A stretch of DNA of 64,000 nt from Pelecanus crispus (lineage: Eukaryota > Chordata > Aves > Pelecaniformes > Pelecanidae): the NCBI RefSeq assembly GCF_030463565.1, contig NC_134644.1, positions 131,251,388 through 131,315,387 on the forward strand. Reading direction: 5' to 3'. The notes beneath the pieces are model-generated. The model was given only the letters and a program-made list of their open reading frames with translations. It made no database searches and was not told the origin of the DNA. This document shows, one piece after another, positions 37,001-49,488 of the stretch. Within the stretch, counting starts at the first letter, position 1, and each line of letters starts with the position of its first letter. The position numbers and the translations under genes were made by a program.

Positions 37001-40000
37001 CTTGCACCTTCCTTAGTGCAGTAGTACAGAGGGTTGCATCAGAGGAAGTAGTAGTATACGCAAGTGCCAATTTAGTAACTGTTGTTTTATAAGCTTGGTA
37101 TTATCAAATCTTAACAAGACTTTCCTAAAGCAGACTTCTTGGTCGCCTGTCTTCACCACCTCTGCAGTTTAAGAAAATGAAATTAAATTAATAGTACTAA
37201 TTGTTATTAAGTAACAGGTTATCTTTAGTCCGGAGGTTTAGTGCTACGATGTAGTGGATCTGGAAACTATGAAGATGTAAGGAGGAGAGAAAATTGGATT
37301 TGCATGCATTTTAAAATTTTCTGGGAGTCCTGAGATGGACATATTTATTCAAATATACAGCTGTTACTCCTAATCAAATACTTATTATTAGCTGAATTTC
37401 AAAGATTTTATAAGATGGGTATGTCACCAATAAGGTCCGTTCTGCACAAGCCTATCCTTTGAGCTGTAAAAATCCTCTTAAGATGAAAAACTGATTGCTA
37501 TTACTTTTTTTCCTAAAAAAACCCAAAACATTATCCATAGCCAAAACATTAAATGTGCTGTGTATGGTGTCCATGGGGCATTTGCATCTGAAAATAGCAT
37601 TTGTAGGCATGAACTGCCGTAATGTGTGACCTGTTCATATACTGTGTGAAATGAGTGTTAATTCATACGCATCTGCAATCTATTAGTTTTTTGTTGCCTA
37701 AGGAGTTACCCCCAGTGCAACTGAAAACAGGCTTAAAGGATGGTGTGCAGTTTATGTCTGGCAAGTTAACTAATGCATATAATTCTACATGTGAACGTTG
37801 TGAAAAAAGAAATAGTTACTCCTGGACTCTTGGACCTTTAGTGTGCAAGAAGAGTAAATTGGCACTGCGACATTATAGGTGCTGTTTAGAGCAATAGGAG
37901 ATTTGGAGTAGTGCCTCGAAAAAGATTTCAGTTAATCCTGCATTACTTTATTTCCTTACATTGTAGTGCTGCAAAGTCTATCAGCAAGAATGTGAGTCAG
38001 CCTCCCCCTCGCCTGATTTCATTGTACAGATAAGGTATTTGAAAGCCAATTACTATTCAGTAGAAAGCAAGTGCATGTAGTATGGCTCCTATAGCTAGAT
38101 ACACAAAGGATATAAAAATATACAGTGCACATAGAATGAAATTATCATCTGTTACAAATTTGATATTGTTTATCTCAGTTTACACTAAGCAAGGATATGT
38201 TATGTATACAGGGTTGTCTTGAATCATAGGAATACTGTTGAAAAGCAGAAAATACGCATCCTCTAAGTCATTATTTTTGCCTTTAGACATGCAAATATTT
38301 TTTTTCCTCACCTAAACCATCATTCAAATTTACATTCTTGCCATTCTGCTTCGTTTAAAAAGAAAGTTTATTTCCCTTGTTTCATTACCTTGTTATGGGT
38401 TTGTGCTATTCTTTTGATTTTTATTAAATAGGACACTTTTCCACTAAAAAATATCATCCTTCCCAAATGTGATAGGGATGAATTTTTATATATATATACT
38501 TTTACAAATTTAGCTTGTCCTCTGTATTAGTGAATCGGCACAATTGCATCTTTCATTGTACTGTGGGTTCCTTTTTCCAGGTACAGACTTCCTGGGAAGC
38601 ATAGTTACCCTGCAAGCCCCACTCCATGCTCTGGCATTCAGAATTCACCTGTTCCTAGAGCAGCAGCATCTTCTCTGGGACTGCTCAGTTCCAGGTATCT
38701 GTCCCAGGGACCCAAAGATGACCAAGTGCAATGCAGAACTGTATGTTTTTCCCCTCTGCCATCATACTACAAACCAGCTCTTTTTCAGTTTCTTCCCCTC
38801 ATCTCCTCTCTTATGTGAGGTCAAAAACCAGGGGAAAGGCAGTGTCATGGTCTGAGACTGCAGGATGGCTTTTGCTGCTATTCAGTCACCTCAAGGCTAT
38901 GCCTCTTCTTAAGTATCCTTGATCTTGGGCAGCTGTAAGATTGCTAATACTTTGTTTTTATTTCTGAGGAATAAGATGTTGAGTTTTGAACAAAGATTTT
39001 CAAAACCAGCTGCATTTTCAATATGGGGTGCAGTATTAAGAGAAGAAATTACCCTGCAGGTCACATCTTTGAATGGGCAAAGAACCCTGTAATTTTATTT
39101 TCCTGCTGGAACTTTCTTCTGGAATTTCCTTCTTGGATCACATCACAGTGACCACGCTGGAACTGATCACACTTTGCACTTTCTCAGGCCCCAGCCCAGG
39201 TTCCCATACCTCCCATTTGAAGATCTTCTTTATGTTACCATAGTTAAATAGTTTGGATGGAAATTTTCCTCTGAGTTTCTGGCTCATTGGTGAGGGGGGG
39301 GATCTAATTTAATCAGAATATAATGAGTCTTCTGAAGATGAGATTTGGAAAAACACATTCTTTAGTCATGTTGTAGTGTTTTGATGTTTAATTAATACTA
39401 AATTGCAATAAACCAGCAGCTACATTATTTGGCACAGGGACTTGAAATTTCAGCTGTTTGGAGGGAGGCAGAGAATTACTATGGCTCTATACCTCTTATA
39501 TTTTTCAGGAGAAAAAAATAAGAAATTTTAGTTTTCACTAAATTTTAAGCTAACATGTAGCCAGAGTGTCTGCCACTACTGAGTGTGCCACAAAATACAG
39601 TAGCAGGGTTAAGGAAGGCCTTTTTCTGCAACTAGTCTTGAGCTACTTAAGTTGGACAGAGGCAGTTCTTATGTTTTTCTTCTCCTCCTTCTGGCATCCT
39701 GGAGAAAGGAAGGCAACTTAAGATGCAGAGTTGTAAAAAAAGAGATGGCATAGGATGAGGGCAATCCTAATGTTGGGGGAGGGACAAAGGAGAGTTATGA
39801 AAAGAGGAAGAGAATAAGAAATGCTTGAAATTATTTAGGAGTAGAAAGGGAATTTGTAGGAACTGTATGCTGTGTAAGCGAAAAGTCTACAGAGTAATTA
39901 GAAAAGTCTACAGTTGCTGTAACATACCACTTTCCAGAGCCTGGAAATAAATCCAATGCTGTCAAGGTTCCACACTGTGTTCACACATGGAAGGTCAATC

Positions 40001-41869
40001 ATTTTTTGGTTCATCCTGCTCTCCTTGCTCCCATCATAACAGTCCACAAGAGGGCTTAATAGCTTGGGCTTTCTGCTGGTGGTGCTGAACCTACTAGCGG
40101 GCAGATGTGGAAAAGGCAGTAGTACTAGAGAAAAATATGGGGCAGAGATCACTACTGAAGTGGGTGGGGATAGGTGAGGAAGCAGCAGAAAGACTGGGAG
40201 GATGGAAAAAAGTGCTGGCAAGAGGACGCAACCCAGGGAAACCTTGGGAACATGCAAAAGAAGATATAGTTGTGACACTGATGTCCAGCTACAAACAAAT
40301 TGAGAAATATTAAAAAAATTCATTTGATAAACTGCCTCTTGTTTGTAATCACAAAACATATTGAAGCTTTGGCTCCCTGGCTTTGCTCTGATCCCATTCT
40401 GTCATGTGCTGTACAGGGTTTTTTGTTCTTGATGAAGAAATGTAATCTTTGTTACTTGCAGATCTGAATATTGATTTCTGCTCTGTAGCGTGTTACTTCC
40501 TGACAGTCTTGAAGCCACCAACCACTGCAAGACATTGATCACAAAATTCCTTGCCAACCACTTTGGTCTAAAATTATCCCTCAAGCTGTCACACCTGAAC
40601 CCTGTAATGCTCTAACTGAGATTCGTGTGGGTGAAAGGGCAGAGATGAAAGAATTCCAGCTGCTTATTGTTCTAATCCTTCTTGAGCTCATGACAAACAT
40701 TTATTTTTACACCTGTTCCCTTACTTGACTATGGCTTCTTTTTATTAAAGAACCTTCCTTCTTTCACCATTCCAGCCCTCATCTTTCTACCTATTTTGCT
40801 AAGGATTTTTTGCTTTCTTTCTGCATGTTTTGTCAAGCTGCTCTTCATAATTTCTGCAGAAGATGATAGAACAGAATCTGGCTCTCACATTCTTTTGAAT
40901 TCTATACAAATATAGTCTGCATTGTCATCAGGGCTGTGTAATGCATTGTAATAAAATGGCTTTTTGGAGTTGCTCCAGTAGAGAACCAAAATTTGCCAAA
41001 AAGTACAAGGGTTTCACTGAAGTTTCACAAACCTGGGTTGTGTTCGCACTTAGCCTGGGCTAGGTTGTCTTTTTTGTCAAGCTATGAAAATCTTCATTTT
41101 ACATAAATGAAATAGAGTGGGCAAGGAAAAGGATAATATTTTCTGGCCTCCCTCTGATTGTTCAGTTTCCTTTAACTTTTATTTCAAATTAAGACTAACA
41201 GTTTTAAAATGTTGATATTAAGATATTTAGCAATGTGGATCCTTGGTGAAAAGTAGTATATGAGTAGATCAATATGAAACCAGCCCAAAGTGCTTTCTGC
41301 AGGAGGCTGCAGAAAACCAGGCAATTAATAATGTTAATGCATTAAGTCTTAGTTAAGGAATTTGCAGGACCTGGGTTTGATTCTTTTTGATCTCAGATTA
41401 GTTAGATAGGTTCTTGACTCTACAAAGCCCATATTTTACAGTACAGAGCTACTTCCCTTCAGCGAAGTATTTCTTACTATTTGAGTCACGTATAATTTAC
41501 TGAAACACAAGTTATGCTGCACTTGTTTGGAATGGATGGTAGAACTGTAAGGCAGACCAGGAGCTTGAGCTCAGTTAGAGAAAACATTGCCGCTATTGTT
41601 TAAATAGGATTCTTCCTGGATAGAAAAATAGGTGCACGTGGTAAAATGCTGTATTCAGGTGTTTCATTAAATTTGACTGCATTTTAATCTGTTCAGTGCC
41701 TAAGCTTATAGTGCCCCTTGCTGCCTAATTCTTCCAACTCCTACCACTAGGAGTAGTATGTGTGCAACCCTCATGTTTGTCCTTGGACTGCAGGCTGAAT
41801 TTTAGAGTTGGCACATGTTTTTGAGATCAACAATTACATAGATATGTCTGATAGTTATATAGGTAGTTT

Positions 41870-42400
41870 CTGTCGTGTCCAGTGGTAAAGTGGTAAAAGG
41901 GATCTGGAAGAAACACGGAGAGGACGACCGACAAGATACCTTTAGGACCAGAGAGCCCACAAGGCTATGCTATGGGCAGCCACCGCCGAGTCTCTGCTTT
42001 CACAATGCAGATCGAAGCATGATAAAGTGTGTAGGTCACGGTCATGAGTACCTGAGTGCTGACTGTTGCATGAAAGTTGATGTTCTCCACTAGCAGCCAC
42101 TGTTTGTTTTTCACTGTTGACACAGAGCTGAGATGTTGTGTCTTGTTACCAGCTCTACACGGAAAGTGCCACTAACTTACTCTGTGCATGCAAATATTTA
42201 CTGGATCTTTGGACAACCAGTTGGATCAGTCCAAAGGAGACAATCAGAGAAGTGCATACAGCGGGGTTACTACAGGGTCATGTCCAGGCTCCTACCAGGT
42301 TTTCTATATTGTCACTGCATAGAAACAATGGCTGTGACAAGGAAGAGGTTAACCCTTTGGGACTTCATCGCTACTACAATTTTTAGAGGAATCAAGAGAA
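41870..42400. other. Unidentified segment with composition unlike its flanks
   Basis: The segment has more CpG and GC (for example 'cacggagaggacgaccgac' near 41913 and 'caccgccgag' near 41981) than the surrounding AT-rich DNA. Several open frames of 70 to 100 codons overlap, but none shows a domain I recognise. It might be a solo LTR or another diverged mobile element, but I could not find paired ends or a family-specific string. Confidence 0.3.
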
Positions 42401-44258
42401 ACCTGTATGTTAGTTTTCTGTTCTCAGTTGTTCAAAAATAAGCAATGGCTTTTTTGTATTAATTGAGCAATCACCTCCAAAAATGAGACTTAAGATGTGT
42501 CAAGTTGATGTCCAGAATTACTCAGCACTTTTGTTTAAATGTTGATACATCACTCTTTAAGTGAATATGTTGATATATGCAACAAAATAATTCATTTTAA
42601 ATTTTACTTCTTTTATAATGAGTCACTTTTTGATGCCCATATTGGTTTGGCTGAGAAATGTGTGATAGTTTCATTGCTATTATATTATTCTGGACTATAT
42701 CTGTATAAAGTGTTTTAATCAAACCAAGCTTTGAATAAGTTGTTATTTTGTTTTGCTTTGAAGCCTTTTCTTCTGAATGTAGTGTGACTTCAAAAATATT
42801 ATGTGCTACTGGAGTAGTATTCTCACTTTCAGCTTGCAAATGCAAATCCTAGAGGTTCCAAATTCAAAAGACAAGTAAAAATATTTTTTTAAACATTAAA
42901 TTTAAAGTTAGTGTCATTGTTTATTTTTGAGATCTGTCTCAAAATGTGAACTGTTATGAAACTGAGCCATAACAGTTTTAATTTGGGGACTTTTGCTACT
43001 TCACAATATATAGATTATACCTGTCATGAACAAAGTCTTACTCTACACAGCCCTTCTGTAGATCCAGGTTAAATGTAGTGCCTTAAATATAAGACCACCT
43101 TTGCATATGCTGTTTAGGAACAGAAGGCTTGCTGCTGTGGTGATTTTACTTGATAAACACATAAAAAGAATGTTGCAAAAATAAAGTGAACTCCAGTTAT
43201 GTTGCTAGCCAGAGTTACTGCTGTATCAAATATTACTGCTATACCAATTAAACTCGTATTATTTAATACTGATAGGTTCTGTAAAATATTCTTATAAAAT
43301 AAGTACAGGAAGGTAATTCGCCTGATGAAATACTTGTTATTTTATGATAAAGTTGTGAAGTACGGCATACTGTTTGAGACTTTATTTAATGTTAACTAAT
43401 GTAAAAGCAGGAATAGATTTATTTAATGCTGATATAGAAATCTATTCCTAGACTAACACTAGTTTCCATCAATTTTAATAAATACCTGATATTTTTGAAA
43501 AGGCAAATATCGGCATTCTCACTAATTAGCTGTACCTATTGTTGTTCCATTTGCTACCTTTTCAACAGAATGCTTAAGGACATACTTAAATCCAGCATGA
43601 TGAGCTTTTATGTATATGTGTAAATGTATGTTTGGAAGGCATATGGAGATGCTTTTGGGGAAGCTGCCTGGACTGTAAAATGTTGCTTCTCTGGAACAAA
43701 GGTAGCAGATGCTAGTTGTGCTATATTATATTTTATTTGTTGGTTGGTGGTTTTTTCCACATAGATTTTGTGAAGGGAAGGCTTTTATTCAACCTTGAAT
43801 ATTTTTGATTTACCATTCCTGAAACACGTAATTTAAAAATATACTCAGCACAATACTTGCACTGGGACTTGCATGTTTTTTTTCAGAGAATCTAACACCA
43901 TCAGAGCAAATGGTGGGTGGGAACACACTGATGCCACATCCTTGAACTCCTTTGTGTGTTAAGAACAATGTCTCTTTTAAACAGAACATGTATCTTAAAT
44001 AAACCTGGTAGAATTAAAGGGGATAGAAATTAAAAAAGATTGGAGAACTTGCCTGTTGAAATGAATCTTTTATTCTGTTTGATGGGTGGCGGTGATAGTC
44101 ATTTGCCACTGTTTAAAAAGCGAGAGAAATGTAATGTGCATTTTGGGGTAGCAAAGTACGCCTTTTCCCAATAATCCTGTCATCAGCTCATGTATTGCTT
44201 GTGACTTTAAATAGTTCCCTGAGAGCCCAGCGTGAATACCACTACCAGAGCGAAGTGG

Positions 44259-44275
44259 AAAAAAAAAAAAAAAAA
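44259..44275. repeat. Poly-A run (17)
   Basis: Homopolymer directly upstream of the CpG island, with no retroposon body recognised. Confidence 0.9.
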
Positions 44276-44319
44276 GAGGGGACTCGTAAAGAAGAAGTCA
44301 TAAAGTCTGGAGCTGTGGC

Positions 44320-44640
44320 CAGATTTCCTTTGCAAGGTGAGGCGTGGCCCGGGCTGTGCGCGGAGCTGCCGGAGCGCCAGCCGCCCTCCCCGCAGAGCCC
44401 AGGGCCCGGCCTGGCTGGGGGCCAGGCCGCCAGACGCCAGGCCCCGGGCTCCCAGCGCTGGGAGAGGCCGCTCGGCCGCCTCATACAATGGTATTATCTC
44501 AGGCCAGCCACCGCTGCAGAAACTCTCAATGCTTCCTGTCCCTAGAGCGGCAGCACAAACTGTCCGCTTTCCAGCCGCTGGCTGACACACTCGCCAGCAC
44601 TTGGTCGCCAGACTAGCTGTATAAATGTCTAAAGCTACTT
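44320..44640. promoter_or_regulatory. CpG island, candidate promoter or enhancer core
   Basis: This is the most GC-rich block in the window. From 44337 to 44485 there are about seventeen CpG in 150 bp, and more occur up to about 44610. A 5' splice-donor-like 'caag' followed by 'gtgagg' lies at 44337-44342. A TATA-like 'tataaat' lies at 44620-44626. Just downstream, 'tgattgaca' (44703-44711) matches the PBX/MEIS-type site and 'tgagtca' (44718-44724) matches the AP-1 site. Open frames on both strands here are side effects of the low stop frequency. A CpG island in an otherwise CpG-poor desert is commonly a promoter or a developmental regulatory element. Which gene it would serve cannot be told from the window. 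Confidence 0.6.
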
Positions 44641-45480
44641 CTTTCCTGGGATTTACGGACGCTGCATGCAGTCATGTATTGTATTTTTAGTGTCTCCTGT
44701 CATGATTGACAAGCTCATGAGTCACACAGGGAAAGAGAATAAGCTTCTATTTCAGGTTCTATAACACCAGCAGAGTCTCGTAGTAAAAAGAATATAAATT
44801 CTTTAATAATCTAACCCTTCTTCGCAATAAATGTCAATTTTAATTCTGTCTAAAGGGAGCAGGATATTTAAAATCAATTCTTCTGTTCTTCGGCTTCATT
44901 TTAATTATAGTAAGTATTTGAGAAGTTACGAAGAATAATTTAATGTGAACTATCTTATGGGGAGGAAAGGCAGGAAACCTACTAGAAAAGAATTTTTATT
45001 TTGCACGGCATCTTTTTCAAAAAAACTGAGAACAAGTCAGATATTGTCTGTCATGCATGCTCTTGAGGTATGTTACGTGCCCGCTGGTGATAAGGAATAA
45101 CATGGTCTCAATTTCTGTAAGATGTTCATGAAATATTAACAACTTATGAATATTTAATAAACATTCCCATTAATTTTAATTTAGAAAATGCAATAGCTGT
45201 TTAGTATTTTAAAGACACAGTTGGTTTAGAAAATCTAATTCATGATTGAGATAGATATGTGTGTGTATTGTGGTATGATGGGCCACATTCTCAGCTTCAT
45301 TTGAACTACGTATGTGTCTGGTAGAGTATCTTCCTGGTGGAGTGGGGGAATAGGATAGTATTGATACTATTGATAGTAGCTAAAAAGCTTAACTTTTTAC
45401 TTTGATTTTTGTGCCATAACCAAATCTCATTGCAGGAAGAAGGAAATATCTTTCATGCTTACCAGTGCTTAGTCTTAAAT

Positions 45481-45508
45481 ATTCCCTTACATAAGTAAGT
45501 AAGGGAAT
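45481..45508. repeat. Inverted repeat, 10-bp arms and 8-base loop
   Basis: 'attcccttac' (45481-45490) and 'gtaagggaat' (45499-45508) are exact reverse complements around 'ataagtaa'. A small hairpin of unknown role. Confidence 0.9.
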
Positions 45509-48036
45509 GTCCATTATGTTTAATGAAGTGTAGAGAGAGGGGATAATTCAGGTCTTATGAAGTCCAAAATTTTTATTAAGACAGTAGTTGTAGTTTGGGT
45601 AAGGACTATAATGCCAATGCTGGGTCTTATGCAACAGTGAGATGTTAAAAAGATAAAAGCCACAAGTTTTAAAATGTTTGCCTTTCTTTAGAAAAAAGTC
45701 CATTATAACCATCATTCATACCAGTCAAGCTGGTGCAATCACCATAACGTGACATGGTTTTGTCTACATAGTTTGACTCAGATGGCATTATTTGGAGGAG
45801 GGCAGTTTTGTGTTAACACAGGAATGTTTACCAGATGACACCAAGCATCTTAATTTGACATACCAAAGAAATAGAAAGAAATTTTGCATGTAGGTGTTTC
45901 TCTATACACTGCTTAATGTCCATTAGATTTTTTAAAAAAATTTCCTCTGTACTTTTCTTTGCATATTTTATCTTAAAATGAATAAATGACTGACTGACTT
46001 ATATGTCAGGGAAGTTTTAATAGAATTTCAGGTGTAGAAGGTTTCCTGATAATCAGGAAAACATTGAGTATTTGCCATATAGCTGTCATTTGATCACTGT
46101 CTAAATCCATAGCTCCCTTTACTGAAAGGAAGGCTGCAGTGCTTTTTCTATGATCCATGGGTATGACAACCTCTCCCAGTGCTGGTGCTTGTAAATAAAA
46201 ATATAGGATGCAGATAATGAAATCAGCTACCTAAATGCACAGTAAAACCAGTGCACATAGAGTTAAAGCAAGACCTATAAATTGAGGTCCTGCTTGTTCT
46301 AAACTGATAGAGAAGATCCTGTGGTGTTTTATCAGTTAGTTCAATGTGACCTACCATACATTCCTTGCTCATGACTTTTATGAATGCGTTTTTTACTAAT
46401 TTCTCTACTGGTCCCATAGTAGTTTATCAGATTTCAAAGAATTTTTTTAGATTTTAAAAAGGCAATTTTCCTTTAATTTTCTGCAATCCTGTTGGCTGAA
46501 TTACTTAGAGTGAATAAAGTACAGAAAAGTAGTTTCTTAGCTGGATACATCTTAGTTTTGCAATTGCTTTGATACAGAAATGAAGACCCTAATTTAATAA
46601 CAGATGTCTTCACATGTATTGCTGGTTTACTTAAAACTCGTTCCTGCAGTTGGATCTGTACACGTAACCCTCCCATCTGTACAAATCTAACTGTAGTTTT
46701 AGAATCATGTGCGTGCCAGTAAGATCAGATCATTAAGCTTGCTTTAAGTTAATTTTACTAATAAAAGGGAAAAAAAACCCCCACCATCATTGTCACACAA
46801 AAAGTTTATCAGGAAGTTGTTTCACATATTGTTACTGGTAGAAGTGTAGTTTCTGCACTGTTATTTCTCCATCAGACTACTTAGTCCCCCGTTCTGAAGT
46901 ACCAATTTGAATGTTAATTCTTCAGTAGGTTTCGTTACAAAATGTGAAGCGTTTATAACTGCCTGTATATCAGAGATAAGCAAATATTTTCAGCAAAGAA
47001 TTTATCCATACAAAAATTCCATGTGTTTCTATTTGTTTTCTGGGAAGAGTCTAAAATAAAATTTGAAAGTTGACTGGAAAACCGTTCATAAAGTCACATC
47101 CAAGGCTGCTTCCAGCTCACCAGATAACACACAGTTTTTGTATGATTCTTTCCCTAGTTATAATTTTTTAAAATGTGTAATATAAAGGATCCTCAGACTA
47201 CAATATTAATGTCACTTCGAAGTGGAGAAGTAGTTCATGAACATAAGAGCTCTTACGTTTTTGTTTCTGTACTTGTACTTTAAACACATAAGTGATGGTA
47301 GTTATTTTAATGACTGTATGTCTATCTGTCTGAAAAGATAATCTCAGGAATGGATGGGTATTTAGTATGTTCATAGATTTATAGGTTTCCTGTCATAGTA
47401 GGGACCTCACAAGTTGGTCTGTTGGCCAGCTTCATACAGACGTGTCTGTAATGTTCACATGTGCAAGACTGGTGATAATGAAATAGCTTAGCTCTTTGCT
47501 GAAGCATGCTAACTGCCAAGTCTGCTCATATGAGTGAGAAACTATGGCTATGACTTTCTAGCTTCACCATCTAAATGAAAGACAGAGCTTATCCCATGGG
47601 AAGCCATGAGCATTTCTCAGGAGACAAGTTAGACCTAGAATTTATGACATCAGTAAAAGCAGTTTGGCATCATTTTGTTTTGATTTTTTTGTCAGTGTCA
47701 AGACTTATAATGCTGCTTTTCTTAAATTAAGACTTAAAGAGAGCTTTTTCACTGATCTATGAAATTCTTCCCTCTTGAATTTCTGTCAGTGTACTTAGCA
47801 GTGTTATGTATGCATAAGCCCAAACTGTAGTTCTCTAGATACTTCTTGTCTTACTGGTTGATCATATGCATGACATTCTGTAAGAATAAGTACATAGATG
47901 ACTGACATCCCTATTAAGGTGTATGTCAAAATGAAAACCATATTTACAAGGTCTGTAGAGGAATACTTGTGTGGCATAAAAGGGAAGCAGTACTTACCAT
48001 CTAAATAATTAATCTACATTGATCAGAATACAGAAA

Positions 48037-48055
48037 AATTAATTAAATTAATTAA
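48037..48055. repeat. AATT-rich tandem, 9-bp unit twice
   Basis: 'aattaatta' occurs twice in tandem (48037-48054). Simple low-complexity sequence that overlaps homeodomain-like TAATTA cores; not interpreted further. Confidence 0.7.
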
Positions 48056-49436
48056 GGGTGACAAGTTTCCTTTTGTTCCTGCTGTAGAGTCCATTTTAAT
48101 ATATGAATTGTGTTTGTGACTTTCCCTTCTGCCTATATGTGCCTTTAGTTCTTTCTGAAGATGTCATGTTTGTTCATTTAAATGTACTGAAGCTTATTTT
48201 CATGTTGCCAGTTTGGGAACTGGTAACACAGGATTAGCCACTGCTTACCTGGAAGCTTAGTTAGACTTAGCAGCTGATGTTGAACTTTGTGTTATCGGGC
48301 TGTACTGATACCTGGCTTAAGCTGTTTTAATCTGACTCTTGTCTGCCAACACAAGCTAGAGTTACGTGTTGGATTGTAGTGCAGATATATGTTGTGACTG
48401 CCTTTATCCCTGTATAATATTTACATACAATATTTTCTAAATATCAGTGGATTTTTAGCTATTGGTTTAAATATTTAGCTAGAAATAAAAGGGAATCAGA
48501 TCCATTAGAACTGACAGCTCCATATGATATGCTAGAGCTGATCTGAGGCCTTTCAGTGGTGTATGCAAACTCAGTTTTTGCAGCACTGGATAAACGGACT
48601 TGGGGGAAAAAAGGAAGGGAGAGAAATGGATTAGGAGGCATCAGTGAAGACTTTGAAGCTCTGGACTTGGAAAATCAGAGTTTCAGATGGGAAGGGTAAG
48701 GGATCAGGTCATATTTCAGAGAATGAGGATGAAGCAGCATGAGGGAAAGTGGGTTTCAGAGGGCCATGGAAGCTTTGGGGAGACTACAGACAGGTATAGC
48801 ACTCTCCTGGTCTCATTCTGCTGAGATACAGGATCTTTACTTTTTCTAGCACTTCCTGACCTTTCCTTCCAGTCTTGTATTGGCCCTGACTTCCTAGGCT
48901 GCTGGGAAGGAAGGGAAGAGAATGAATTCCTACTGTGAGGAAAAAAGGAGGTTTGGTAACACCAGAGGCAGAAGGATGGGAGAGATGGAAGCATGGACTG
49001 CAGCCACCTATGAAGTCTGTTTTCTGTCTTGCTCACAGCAGCAGACAGCAGAAGAAAATGGTAGGTGTTTGATTCTGGAAGTGATCTCTCCTGGAACAGG
49101 TGAAATATTGCAACCCTGCTGCATAGGCAGCATAAAGTTGTCCCTGGTTCAGACAGTGCCTCTGTTGTAATTGTATTTGCAAGTACCGCATTTTAACCTT
49201 CAATAAATTGAGGTCACAGCATTCTGAAATGAGGATTTCTTTTACTCATACAAGTCCACATTCACTGTGGTTCCTAGCTGCTGGACGAGTGTTTTTGAGT
49301 TATTACTTATATCTGCATAGCACACACTTTAATAACTATTATAAAAGTGATCAGACTTTGTATCCCACTCTCACATTGTCCTTGGTACAGTTGCATACAG
49401 CATTGTTTTCACAAAGACTTCCACAGAGATGTTGAA

Positions 49437-49488
49437 ATCATAGAATCATAGGATCGTTTAGGTTGGAAAAGACCTTTAAGACCATCCA
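49437..49488 (-). mobile_element. Very short CR1 3' tail
   Basis: 'catagaatcataggatcg' followed by 'gttggaaaagacctttaaga' is the antisense of a CR1 3' end, with about 50 bp retained. The 5' truncation leaves only the tail. Confidence 0.9.

Larger units (their letters stand above)
34079..44319. other. Long non-coding stretch, no gene recognised
   Basis: Ten kilobases of AT-rich DNA. The longest open frame (minus strand 39898-40359, 153 codons) has a hydrophobic, Leu/Pro-rich middle but no recognised family, and its length is within chance expectation. A less AT-rich, CpG-richer patch at 41870-42400 is noted separately. The final part (about 44090-44300) is AT-rich upstream flank of the CpG island and includes a 17-base A run at 44259-44275. 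Confidence 0.6.
44641..49436. other. Non-coding stretch, no gene recognised
   Basis: AT-rich DNA with motif-bearing flank next to the CpG island (44700-45000), a short perfect hairpin at 45481-45508, and no gene or clear transposon. A phrase near 47372 ('tcatagatttatagg') is reminiscent of an old CR1 tail but too short to call. Confidence 0.55.

Noticed and set aside
39898-40359. 153-codon minus-strand open frame with hydrophobic, Leu/Pro-rich middle
   Set aside because: The hydrophobic stretch comes from CT-rich composition on the coding strand. No family is recognised and the length fits chance.
44195-44616. Several overlapping open frames of 80 to 127 codons on both strands
   Set aside because: They coincide with the CpG island, where stops are rare. 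The translations are Pro/Arg/Ala-rich without a domain.
47372-47440. Possible old CR1 tail ('tcatagatttatagg', then 'agtagggacctcac')
   Set aside because: The similarity is short and not followed by recognisable 3' UTR or ORF2 sequence.
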